Notes under the pieces: generated by a model
What the model was told of the DNA's origin: nothing
Seen by the model: the letters and a program-made list of their open reading frames with translations, nothing else
Database searches by the model: none
Shown: piece after piece, positions 35,874 through 43,145 of the stretch
Numbering within the stretch: position 1 is the first letter of the stretch
Layout: each line of letters opens with the position of its first letter
Assembly (NCBI GenBank): GCA_031365725.1
Contig: JANLYQ010000011.1
Span: 1 to 51,497 of the forward strand
Source of the DNA: JANLYQ01 sp031365725
GTDB taxonomy: Bacteria > Actinomycetota > Actinomycetes > JACCUZ01
DNA length: 51,497 nt
Reading direction: 5' to 3'
Translations under genes and position numbers: made by a program

Positions 35874-35951
35874 ATCCAGCCATCTGGATCATCTGCCGAA
35901 GTCTTCTCCGTTGGCGACCCCACCTGAGTGGGTCGTGGCAGTCCGGAGGAG
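35874..35951 (+). promoter_or_regulatory. Structured leader with possible ribosome-binding-site sequestration
   Basis: Upstream of the first cassette gene. A hairpin ATCCAG-CCAT-CTGGAT lies at 35874-35889. Further on, CTTCTCCG (35903-35910) can pair along its whole length (one G-U) with CGGAGGAG (35944-35951), which is the ribosome binding site of the ATG at 35957. The loop contains another hairpin, CGACCC (35915-35920) with GGGTCG (35930-35935). No known riboswitch class is recognised. The rest of the gap after rho (35723-35873) holds a G-rich stretch and no gene. Confidence 0.45.
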
Positions 35952-35956
35952 CAGGC

Positions 35957-36499
35957 ATGCGGGGAGTTCGAACGTCGCGGTGGTGGGTCCGTAGACCGCT
36001 GGCCGTCCTGGTGATGGCCTTCGTCGGTCTGCTGATCGGCGCGCCCGCGGCGCAGGCTGCGGCACCGGCCGGCTCTCTCAAGCCGTTCGTCGACTGCTAC
36101 TGGGACAATCGTGACGGCACCATCACGGTGAGCGTCGGGGTCACCAGCAGCAACAGCGCGACCGTGTCGGTGCCCGTCGGCACTGACAACCGCGTCACCG
36201 TTGGCGCCATCAACCGGGGCCAGCCGACCGACTTCCGTCCGGGTGTGCACTCCAACGTCTGGGCCGCCACCGTGACCTATGGCGATGTCGCCAGCGGCGT
36301 CAACTGGTCGCTGACCGGCTCGCAGGTGCAGCTGGGAGGAGCCGTCCCGGCGTGCACCCAGAAGCCGGTGCCCGCGCAGGGCAACGCCGTGGCCGTCGTG
36401 GCCTTCGGTCTGCTGACCACCGCCATCGGCTCGGTCTTCCTGTCCGGCCGTCGCCGTCGCCGGCTCGGCGCCGAGAGCGCCGGAGACGCGACCGCATGA
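35957..36499 (+). CDS. Secreted protein with KPVPxxG C-terminal sorting-type tail (paralogue 1)
   Basis: A 180-residue protein. Residues 1-36 are a signal peptide (two Arg near the start, hydrophobic core, AQAAA cleavage region). The mature domain (about 40-134) carries CYWDNRDGT, NRGQPTDFRPG and NVWAATV, framed by Cys47 and Cys133. The tail has three parts: KPVPAQG (136-142), a hydrophobic helix (about 144-163) and RRRRR (165-169). This is the shape of PEP-CTERM and related exosortase signals, not an LPXTG signal, since the Thr is missing. The protein resembles its neighbour at 36496 along its whole length. GGAGGAG precedes the ATG and may be hidden in an RNA stem. I infer it is a substrate of the exosortase-like protein at 39153. 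Confidence 0.8.
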   Translation: MRGVRTSRWWVRRPLAVLVMAFVGLLIGAPAAQAAAPAGSLKPFVDCYWDNRDGTITVSVGVTSSNSATVSVPVGTDNRVTVGAINRGQPTDFRPGVHSNVWAATVTYGDVASGVNWSLTGSQVQLGGAVPACTQKPVPAQGNAVAVVAFGLLTTAIGSVFLSGRRRRRLGAESAGDATA

Positions 36500-37050
36500 G
36501 CCGTACGTCGACGGGACTGCGCCTGCGTGCCGTGAGCGTGCTCGTGTGCACCCTCGCCGCCATGGGTCTCGTCGGCCTGGGCGCGCCCGCTGCGCAGGCG
36601 GCGACGTACACCTGTCCGCCGTTGGGGACTGACGTCTGCAAGGCGATCACCCCGGTGATCGAGTGCGTCTGGGACAACCGCAACGGCACCATGACGGCGT
36701 TGTGGGGCTGGCAGAACCCGACGACGGACACGGCGGCGATCGCCTACGGCAGCCACAACTCCATCAGCCCGGGCGCAGACAACCAAGGCCAACCCACCGC
36801 GTACCCACCCGGCACCAAGCGCAATGTCTTCGTCACCACGTTCACCGGCACCACGTCCACGTGGCGCCTCGGCAACAACTCGGCCACGGTCACGGCCGCG
36901 ACCCCGCGCTGTGCGACCAAGCCGGTCCCTCAGGTGGGCGACGTGGGCGCACTGCTGCTGGGACTGCTCGTCATCGTTCTTGGCTCTCTGCTGGTCCTCG
37001 CATCGCGCCCGCGACGCAGGTTGATGTCCACACTCGCGACAGTCCGGTAA
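36496..37050 (+). CDS. Secreted protein with KPVPxxG C-terminal sorting-type tail (paralogue 2)
   Basis: A 184-residue protein starting in the stop of the preceding gene (ATGA). It has a signal peptide (about 1-36, ending AQAAT), a mature domain with CVWDNRNGT, NQGQPTAYPPG and NVFVTTF, and a tail with KPVPQVG (142-148), a hydrophobic helix (about 150-170) and RPRRR (171-175). Four Cys are present in the mature part (40, 48, 57, 139), two more than in paralogue 1. The paralogues share a domain of about 95 residues like the NGDGT...NxGQPTxFxPG pattern seen in some bacterial surface proteins. A second co-encoded protein with the same tail strongly suggests a shared processing enzyme. Confidence 0.8.
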   Translation: MSRTSTGLRLRAVSVLVCTLAAMGLVGLGAPAAQAATYTCPPLGTDVCKAITPVIECVWDNRNGTMTALWGWQNPTTDTAAIAYGSHNSISPGADNQGQPTAYPPGTKRNVFVTTFTGTTSTWRLGNNSATVTAATPRCATKPVPQVGDVGALLLGLLVIVLGSLLVLASRPRRRLMSTLATVR

Positions 37051-37060
37051 AGGTGAACTG

Positions 37061-37756
37061 GTGAAGGTTCTGGCCATCGGGGCGCACCCCGACGACATCG
37101 AGCTGGGTTGCGCGGGTGCGCTGATGCGTCACGTGGAGGCCGGCGACGAGGTCACCATGCTCGTCATGACCCCGGGGGAGCAGGGTCCGCAGGGCCTCAC
37201 CTCCCGGGTCCGTGAGCAGGAAGCTGCTGCAGCCGTCATCGGGGCCAGTCTCGTCTGGGGACCGTTCGGCGACGGCAGCGTCCCGCACGGCCGCGAGGCC
37301 GTACAGGTCGTTGACGAGGTCGTGGCCCGCATGGGCGCCGACATCATCTACTCCCACGCGCCCCACGACACGCACCAGGACCACGTCGCGACCTCGCAGG
37401 CGGCCCTCGCCGGCGGACGTCGCATCGCCCGGGTGCTCTTCTACCAGTCGCCCTCGACCACGTCCTTCGACCCGACGGTCTTCGTCAGCGTCGAGCGCAC
37501 CCTGGCCGGCAAGCTGGCGTCGCTGCAGGCGCACTGGTCGCAGGTCATGCAGTGCCCGATGGTCGACCTCGAGGCCGTCCAGGCCGGTGCGCGCTACTGG
37601 GGCAGCCGGGCCAAGGTGTCCTACGCCGAGGCGTTCGAGAGTCCGCGTTTCGTCTGGGAGATCGGGCACGCGGCCGTGCTCGACCGTGCCGACCGTGCCG
37701 ACCGTGCCGACCGTGCTGACGACCGTGCGGACCAGCTCTCCGGTCTGCTGCCGTGA
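37061..37756 (+). CDS. PIG-L/LmbE-family N-deacetylase
   Basis: A 231-residue soluble zinc hydrolase of normal length. Metal motifs are AHPDDIE (residues 8-14) and HDTHQDH (His105, Asp107, His108). The family deacetylates GlcNAc-containing molecules, including GlcNAc-inositol and lipid-linked GlcNAc. GTG at 37061 follows AAAGGTG, which overlaps the stop of the preceding gene. The C-terminus has a repeated Asp-Arg-Ala tract. It overlaps the GT2 gene by 4 bp (GTGA). Its place between the two presumed substrates and a membrane glycosyltransferase suggests that it acts on an amino-sugar glycan. It is a different protein from the PIG-L at 11256. Confidence 0.88.
   Translation: MKVLAIGAHPDDIELGCAGALMRHVEAGDEVTMLVMTPGEQGPQGLTSRVREQEAAAAVIGASLVWGPFGDGSVPHGREAVQVVDEVVARMGADIIYSHAPHDTHQDHVATSQAALAGGRRIARVLFYQSPSTTSFDPTVFVSVERTLAGKLASLQAHWSQVMQCPMVDLEAVQAGARYWGSRAKVSYAEAFESPRFVWEIGHAAVLDRADRADRADRADDRADQLSGLLP
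37682..37717. repeat. 9-bp tandem repeat in the deacetylase C-terminus
   Basis: Three copies of GACCGTGCC and one GACCGTGCT, in frame, encoding Asp-Arg-Ala repeats close to the end of the protein, beyond the catalytic fold. Confidence 0.9.
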
Positions 37757-39156
37757 CCCAGCCGGCTGCGCCGGCGATCTCTCTACGAGGGGCCGCCGGC
37801 AACGCGGCGCCATGGACCTTCCTATGGCTGCTCGCAGCGGGTGCGCTGCTCGTCGCCTTCGTCGGCGTCGACCTGGCCATGCTGGTGGCCTCGGTGGCCG
37901 TCAACTCCACCTTTCTGCTCTTCTTCCTGCGCCACGTCGCCTTCGCCTCGGCCGCCGTCCGCTGGGCGCCCCCCGACCTGTACGGCGAGGTCGAGGTCGA
38001 CCTGTCCTACCGGCCCAACGTGAGCATCCTCGTCGCCTGCCACAACGAGGCGCTGGTCGCCGAGTCGCTGGTCCGTGGGCTCAAGGCCCTGCACTATCCG
38101 CGGTCGCGCCTCGAGATCATCCTGGTCGACGACGGGTCCAGCGACGGGACCGGCGACCTGCTCGAGCGGCTCACCGCGGGCGAGCGGCACTTCCAGGTGC
38201 TCCGCCGCGAACCCGGCCTGGGGGGCGGCAAGTCCGGCGCTCTCAACGATGCCGCGGCGATCGCGCGCGGTGAGGTCATCGTCATCTTCGACGCCGACCA
38301 CATCCCCCGACGCAACGTCATCGAGCGGCTGGTCCGACACTTCCAGGACCCGCGCGTCGCCGCGGTGCAGGGCCGCTGCGTCGTGCGCAACTCGGTCCAG
38401 TCCAAGCTCGCCCGATCTATCGCGATCGACTACTTCTCCGGCTACCTCGTCAACGAGTACGGCCGGCAGGCGCTGTTCGAGCTACCGGCGTACGGCGGTG
38501 CGAACTGCGCCGTCCGTGCGTCGACCCTCGCCGAGCTGGGTGGCTGGAACACCGAGAGCGTCACCGAGGACACCGACCTCACCCTGCGCGTCCTCATGCT
38601 GGGCTACCGGGTGCGCTACGACATCACCGCGGTGGACACCGAGGAAGGCGCGACGACCCTCGGTCGCTTCGTCAAGCAGCGCTACCGCTGGGCCCGTGGG
38701 CACCAGCAGGTGTGGCGTGACTACCGCCGCTATGTCATGCGCACGCAGTATCTCAAGCCGCTGGAGAAGCTCGAGACGATGATGTTCCTGCTCGTGTACC
38801 ACGTCCCGGTGCTGTGCACGATGACCCTGCTGCTGACCGCGCTGCGGGTGGCCGGCTTCGGTCCGCAGGTCACGCTGTTCGAGCTGCTGCCGCTGGCCGC
38901 GCTGCTGTTCGCCGGTCCGTTCTGCGAGCTCGCTGTCGGGCTCATGGTGGGTCGCGCGCCGCGACGGTCGGCCTGGTCGATCGCCTGGATGACGCCGATC
39001 TTCTTCGTCTTCATGATCGTGTGTACCAAGGCGTGGGTCGACGGTCTCCTCGGTCGTCCGTACTCCTGGGTCAAGACGGCCCGCTCGTCGTGGTCTGCGC
39101 TCGACGGTGACGAGGCTGCGAGCTCATCCGCGGCCGGCCAACAGGTGGCGGCATGA
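37753..39156 (+). CDS. Membrane-bound processive-type glycosyltransferase family 2
   Basis: A 467-residue membrane protein. Two N-terminal helices (about 22-62) precede a GT-A domain with DDGSSDGT (126-133), DADH (180-183), TEDTD (271-275) and QRYRW (309-313). This D, D, D, QxxRW set is that of processive enzymes such as cellulose, hyaluronan and poly-GlcNAc synthases. Three or four C-terminal helices (about 335-435) follow. In Gram-positive XrtG systems a GT2 of this general kind is encoded next to the exosortase, as it is here (4-bp overlap with the exosortase gene). I infer that it builds or extends a glycan of amino sugars; no PilZ domain is seen. Confidence 0.88.
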   Translation: MTQPAAPAISLRGAAGNAAPWTFLWLLAAGALLVAFVGVDLAMLVASVAVNSTFLLFFLRHVAFASAAVRWAPPDLYGEVEVDLSYRPNVSILVACHNEALVAESLVRGLKALHYPRSRLEIILVDDGSSDGTGDLLERLTAGERHFQVLRREPGLGGGKSGALNDAAAIARGEVIVIFDADHIPRRNVIERLVRHFQDPRVAAVQGRCVVRNSVQSKLARSIAIDYFSGYLVNEYGRQALFELPAYGGANCAVRASTLAELGGWNTESVTEDTDLTLRVLMLGYRVRYDITAVDTEEGATTLGRFVKQRYRWARGHQQVWRDYRRYVMRTQYLKPLEKLETMMFLLVYHVPVLCTMTLLLTALRVAGFGPQVTLFELLPLAALLFAGPFCELAVGLMVGRAPRRSAWSIAWMTPIFFVFMIVCTKAWVDGLLGRPYSWVKTARSSWSALDGDEAASSSAAGQQVAA

Positions 39157-39689
39157 ACCGACGCCGCGCCACCGTCTTCACCTCGCTCGCGCTCTCGGTG
39201 TTCGTCGCGATGGTCGGCTTCTACGTGCTGTCCGGGCCGGCTCGCCGGGTCGAGACGGCGCTGGTGATGCTGCTCCTGCGTCCGATGGGCAACCGTGCGT
39301 CGGTCGTCAACGAGGACTTCTTCCAGCTGCTGCCGCCGGGGCACGAGGCTTTCCGGGCTCAGCTCACGCCGTACTGCTCATCGTTGATCCCTGTCCTGGC
39401 CCTGGTCTGCATCGGCTTCTTCATCCTGCACGGCACGTGGCAGCGGCGGATCATCTCGGTGGCGGCAGCGACCGCGCTCGTCCTGGTCTGCAACGTGCTG
39501 CGCATCACCGGGTCGCTGTGGGCCGGCTATGAGTGGGGCGGCACCGCGCTGCTGCTCTTCCACGACTGGATCGGCACCTTCTTCGCGTTGGCCTACACGA
39601 TGGCCGGCTTCTTCCTCATGCTGTTCCTGCTGCTGCCGAGCGCGACCGCGACCATCCCGCGGGCCGCCCGGGTCAGCGACGTGCTCTAG
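39153..39689 (+). CDS. Exosortase/archaeosortase-family protein
   Basis: A 178-residue integral membrane protein with about five hydrophobic segments. It has the family's three catalytic motifs in order: a Cys in LTPYCSSLIPV (Cys75), an Arg in CNVLRITGSLWA (Asn114, Arg117) and a His in LLFHDWIGTFFALAY (His137, Gly141). Exosortases are transpeptidase-like enzymes that cut C-terminal signals such as PEP-CTERM near the membrane. They are typical of Gram-negatives and archaea, with XrtG the known Gram-positive form. At 178 residues it is a minimal, single-domain version. It overlaps the GT2 gene by 4 bp. Its likely substrates are the two KPVPxxG proteins in the same operon. The assignment to a numbered Xrt subfamily cannot be made by eye. 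Confidence 0.85.
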   Translation: MNRRRATVFTSLALSVFVAMVGFYVLSGPARRVETALVMLLLRPMGNRASVVNEDFFQLLPPGHEAFRAQLTPYCSSLIPVLALVCIGFFILHGTWQRRIISVAAATALVLVCNVLRITGSLWAGYEWGGTALLLFHDWIGTFFALAYTMAGFFLMLFLLLPSATATIPRAARVSDVL

Positions 39690-39736
39690 ACGGTCGGGCA
39701 CTCAAGTCCCCGACAGAATCATCCGATTGCAGCAGT

Positions 39737-41233
39737 GTGACGGTTCTCGCGCTGAGCTCGGAGAGCACCCGGTCGTTGGCCGGGCTGCTTGCGCTGCTCG
39801 TCGGCATCTGCGCACTCATGGTCGCTGCCTCCTGGCGGTTCGTCCGGCTGGTGCGGGTGCGTCGGGGCATCACCGCAGGTCTGCGGCACCCTGACCCTGA
39901 CGTCCGCTGCGCCGCCATCGTGCAGGCCGCCGAGATGGGTCTTGCCACCAACGCGCCCGCCCTGCTGCGTGCCGTCCGCGTCGAGAAGGACCCGGCCGTC
40001 CTGGGTGCCGTCGTGCGCACCGTCGCAGGTCGCCAGTGGGAACCGGCCTCGACCGCCGGCATCGTCGAGCTGCGCCTGTGGGCGCGCGCCTACGCCGAGC
40101 GACACCCTGAGGTACGCCGCCCCAGCTCGGCCGAGCCGATGCTGGCAGGAGTACCGGGCACCGTCCCGCCGCCCTCGCTGGACCCGCTGCGGGCCGAGGA
40201 GTTCCGCACCCGTCAGGACCAGGTGCCGGAGGGCGCAGGCGACGACGACATCGCTCGAGACCTGCATGCCCCCCCGCCCGACGACGACCGGATGGGCCGG
40301 GTGCGGGTGCTCGTCACCGGGGCTGGTGGTCCCGCCGGCATCGCCGTCATCCGGTCGCTGCGAGCACGCGGCCACCATGTCATCGCGCTCGACGCCGACC
40401 CCACGGCCGCCGGCCTCCGGCTCGCCGACGAGGGTCACGTCGTGCCGCGAGCCGACGCGTCGGACTACCTGGCTGCGCTGCTCCGGATCGCCACCGTCTC
40501 CGAGGCCCAGGCACTGCTGTGCACCGTGGCCGAGGAGTACCGCAGCCTCGTGCCGGCCCTGGACTACCTCGACGAGACCGGGCTGCACACCCTGATGCCG
40601 TCCCTGCAGTCGGTCGAGGCCTGCGTCGACAAGTGGCTGTTCGCCCAGGCGATGACCGCGGCCGGCCTCCCCGGCCCGGCGACCGGTCTCGGCACCGCCG
40701 ACGACGTGCCCGGTCCCTGGATCGTCAAGCCCCGCTTCGGTCGCGGCTCACGCGATGTCGCGGTTGCCACCACCCGCACGCAGCTGGCCGCTGCACTGCG
40801 CCGGGTGCCGGACCCGATCGTGCAGACCCAGCTCTCCGGTGAGGAGTTCACCTGCGACGCGCTGGTCGACCGCACCGGTGCCGTCGTCGCGACCGCACCG
40901 CGCTGGCGCAACGAGACTCGCGGCGGCATCTCCGTCAAGGGCACGACCTTCGAGGACCCGATCGTCTCCGACGTGGTCGCGCTGTCGCTGAAGGCCGTCG
41001 AGCTCATCGGCCCGGCCAACGTCCAGGGCTTCGTCGCCGAGGACGGCACCGTCAGCGTGCACGAGATCAACCCGCGCTTCTCCGGCGGCTTGCCCCTCAC
41101 CATCGCCGCCGGCGCCGACGTCGTCGAGGAGTACCTCCGCGACATCATGGGCCTCACCGTGCGCCCTGCTCGACTGGTCGCCCGGCCGGGCGTCACCATG
41201 ACGCGCTACTTCTGCGAGGTCTTCGAGGGATGA
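39737..41233 (+). CDS. Membrane-anchored HEAT-like repeat / ATP-grasp protein
   Basis: A 498-residue protein. A single N-terminal membrane helix (about 14-36) is followed by HEAT-like helical repeats (about 42-110; AGLRHPDPDVRCAAIVQAAE), a Pro/Asp-rich linker and, from about 188, a pre-ATP-grasp Rossmann segment (VRVLVTGAGGPAGIAVIRSL) and an ATP-grasp domain. That domain shows DKWLFAQAMTAAGLP, IVKPRFGRGSRDV, QTQLSGEEFTCDAL and the metal site VHEINPRFSGG. Relatives such as carbamoyl-phosphate synthase, PylC and amino-acid ligases form acyl-phosphate intermediates and join a carboxylate to an amine. GTG at 39737 is chosen because it puts the helix at the N-terminus. It overlaps the epimerase gene by 4 bp. 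An amine exposed by the PIG-L enzyme is a possible acceptor (speculation). Confidence 0.82.
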   Translation: MTVLALSSESTRSLAGLLALLVGICALMVAASWRFVRLVRVRRGITAGLRHPDPDVRCAAIVQAAEMGLATNAPALLRAVRVEKDPAVLGAVVRTVAGRQWEPASTAGIVELRLWARAYAERHPEVRRPSSAEPMLAGVPGTVPPPSLDPLRAEEFRTRQDQVPEGAGDDDIARDLHAPPPDDDRMGRVRVLVTGAGGPAGIAVIRSLRARGHHVIALDADPTAAGLRLADEGHVVPRADASDYLAALLRIATVSEAQALLCTVAEEYRSLVPALDYLDETGLHTLMPSLQSVEACVDKWLFAQAMTAAGLPGPATGLGTADDVPGPWIVKPRFGRGSRDVAVATTRTQLAAALRRVPDPIVQTQLSGEEFTCDALVDRTGAVVATAPRWRNETRGGISVKGTTFEDPIVSDVVALSLKAVELIGPANVQGFVAEDGTVSVHEINPRFSGGLPLTIAAGADVVEEYLRDIMGLTVRPARLVARPGVTMTRYFCEVFEG

Positions 41234-42396
41234 GCCCGACTCGCTCGATCGTTGCTCGTCCACTCGTCATCACCGTCGCCGTCGGGACCCGACCCGAGGT
41301 CATCAAGCTCGCTCCGGTCGTGGCTGCTCTGCGCGCCGCCGGTCACGAGGTCCGCTGCGTGGCTACCGGTCAGCACAGCGACCCCAAGCTCTACGCCGAC
41401 ATGTTCACCGAGCTGGCCTGCCGCCCGGACGCCGTCTGGGTGCTCGAGGGTGACGAAGGCGCCCGGGTGGGCCAGCTGCTCACCGCGGCGTACCGCGATC
41501 TCGACGCCCACCGGCCCGATCTTGTGCTCGTCCTCGGCGACACCTACACCGCGCCCCTGGTCGCGCTCGCCGGCCGCCGGGCCGGTGTCGGGGTCGTGCA
41601 CCTCGAGGCCGGTCTCCGCTCGTTCAACGAACGCTCGATGGAGGAGAGCAACCGCAAGGCCGTGGCCGCTCTCGCCACCCTGCACCTCGCGCCGACCGAG
41701 CTCGCCATGACGTTCCTCGCCCGCGAAGGTGTCCCTGCCGAGCGGGTGCGGGTGGTGGGCAACCCGGTGCTCGACGCGATCCGCCTGACTGGCGTCGGTC
41801 GCCTGCCGCTTGCCGACCGCGAGGGTGTCCTGCTCACCGCGCACCGCGCCACCAACGTGGACGACCCGGCACGGCTGGCCGAGCTCGTCGAGGTCGTCCG
41901 CGGGCTCGCCGCCCGCCCCGGCGGTGTCCTGTTCCCCGTGCACCCGCGTACTCGTGACCGGCTGCAGACGGCCGGCGTCTGGGACGAGCTGCGGGCGCTG
42001 CCCGGCGCCCGACTTGTCGACCCCCTGCCGTACGGCGACATGCTCGAGCGCCTCGCCGCCTCGCGGGTGGTCGTCACCGACAGCGGCGGCCTCCAGGAGG
42101 AGGCGTCCTACCTCGGGGTGCCCGTCATCGTCATGCGCTCCACCACCCCACGGTGGGAGGGGGTCGAGACCGGTGCCGCGATCCTCGCCGGGCTCGACGC
42201 CGGCCGTGTCCTCGCCACCGTTGACGCCATGACCGCGCCCGAGCTCGCTCGCATCGCCGACCTGCCCTGCCCCTACGGCGACGGTCACACCGCCGACCGG
42301 GTCGTCGAGTCTCTCGCCGACCCCGACCTGCTGGCCCTGCTCGTGCCGCGCGACCCCGAGCTCGCCGACCGTCCGCCGGCTCTGGCCGGCCGGTGA
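41230..42396 (+). CDS. wecB: UDP-N-acetylglucosamine 2-epimerase (non-hydrolysing)
   Basis: A 388-residue GT-B-fold epimerase that converts UDP-GlcNAc to UDP-ManNAc. The signature motifs are present: AVGTRPEVIKLAPV, VLGDTYTAP, VHLEAGLRSFNERSMEESNRK, LTAHRATN, PVHPRTR and TDSGGLQEEASYLG. The usual RDTTERPE loop reads RSTTPRWEG, so Asp/Glu contacts there are altered. It overlaps the ATP-grasp gene before it and the HAD gene after it by 4 bp each. UDP-ManNAc would be a donor for the GT2 at 37753 or feed a ManNAc-uronate branch, although no dehydrogenase (wecC) lies here. Confidence 0.92.
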   Translation: MSPTRSIVARPLVITVAVGTRPEVIKLAPVVAALRAAGHEVRCVATGQHSDPKLYADMFTELACRPDAVWVLEGDEGARVGQLLTAAYRDLDAHRPDLVLVLGDTYTAPLVALAGRRAGVGVVHLEAGLRSFNERSMEESNRKAVAALATLHLAPTELAMTFLAREGVPAERVRVVGNPVLDAIRLTGVGRLPLADREGVLLTAHRATNVDDPARLAELVEVVRGLAARPGGVLFPVHPRTRDRLQTAGVWDELRALPGARLVDPLPYGDMLERLAASRVVVTDSGGLQEEASYLGVPVIVMRSTTPRWEGVETGAAILAGLDAGRVLATVDAMTAPELARIADLPCPYGDGHTADRVVESLADPDLLALLVPRDPELADRPPALAGR

Positions 42397-43145
42397 CCGT
42401 GACCCCTGTGCCAGGTGTGGTCCGCGCAGTCACCGTCGACCTCGATGACACGCTCTTCCCGCAGGCGCAATGGCTCGACGGTGCGTGGTGCGCGGTAGCC
42501 GGCCGAGCGGCGGCGCTGGGTCTGGACGGCGCCGCACTGCTCCCGGAGCTGCGCAGGGTCGCGGCCGAGGGCTCTGACCGCGGCGGCATCATCGACCGGG
42601 CGCTCGCACGTGTTGTCAGCCCGGTCACCCCCGCGGTGGTCTCCGAGCTGGTCTCGGCCTTCGCCGGACACGCGCCCGACCGCCTCGACTGCTACGACGG
42701 TGCGTTTGCCGCCCTTGGCCGCCTCAGCGCCGAGCTGCCGGTCGTGCTCATCACCGACGGCAATCCGCGCATCCAGCACGCCAAGGTTGCCGCTCTTGGC
42801 ATCGCCGACCTGCTCGACGCCATAGTCGTCTCCGACGAGCTCGGTGGCCGGGTCGCCCGGAAGCCGGCCCCGGCGCCGTTCCTGCGGGCGCTCGAGCTGC
42901 TCGACCTGCCTGCCGAGGCCGTCGTGCACGTGGGCGACCGGCCCGGCAAGGACGTGCTGGGTGCCCTCGGCGTCGGCATGCGGGCCCTGCGGGTCCGCAC
43001 CGGGGAATACGCCGACACCGCCGACGGCGATGCTGGCAGCGCGCCGTGGGCTGTTGCCGACACGTTCGCCCAGGCCGTCGACCTGCTGCTGGCCCGTGTG
43101 CTGCACAACCGGCGGGAACACCGCAGCGCCCTTGCTCGGTTGTGA
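42393..43145 (+). CDS. HAD-superfamily hydrolase
   Basis: A 250-residue phosphatase-type HAD protein. Motif I is DLDDTLF, motif II is LITDGNP, motif III is the Lys in RKPAPAPF, and motif IV is VGDRPGKDV. A helical cap lies between motifs I and II. The substrate is not evident; a sugar phosphate would fit its position after the epimerase. It is the last gene of the cassette; rpmE follows after 102 bp with its own promoter-like sequence. The start GTG overlaps the epimerase stop. Confidence 0.87.
   Translation: MTVTPVPGVVRAVTVDLDDTLFPQAQWLDGAWCAVAGRAAALGLDGAALLPELRRVAAEGSDRGGIIDRALARVVSPVTPAVVSELVSAFAGHAPDRLDCYDGAFAALGRLSAELPVVLITDGNPRIQHAKVAALGIADLLDAIVVSDELGGRVARKPAPAPFLRALELLDLPAEAVVHVGDRPGKDVLGALGVGMRALRVRTGEYADTADGDAGSAPWAVADTFAQAVDLLLARVLHNRREHRSALARL

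Noticed and set aside
35845..35956. Known riboswitch such as cyclic di-GMP or cyclic di-AMP class
   Set aside because: The conserved core motifs of these classes are not found; only generic stems can be drawn.
36352..37050. LPXTG-type sortase substrates
   Set aside because: The Thr-Gly cleavage pair is absent (VPAQG and VPQVG), no sortase is encoded nearby, and an exosortase-family gene lies in the operon.
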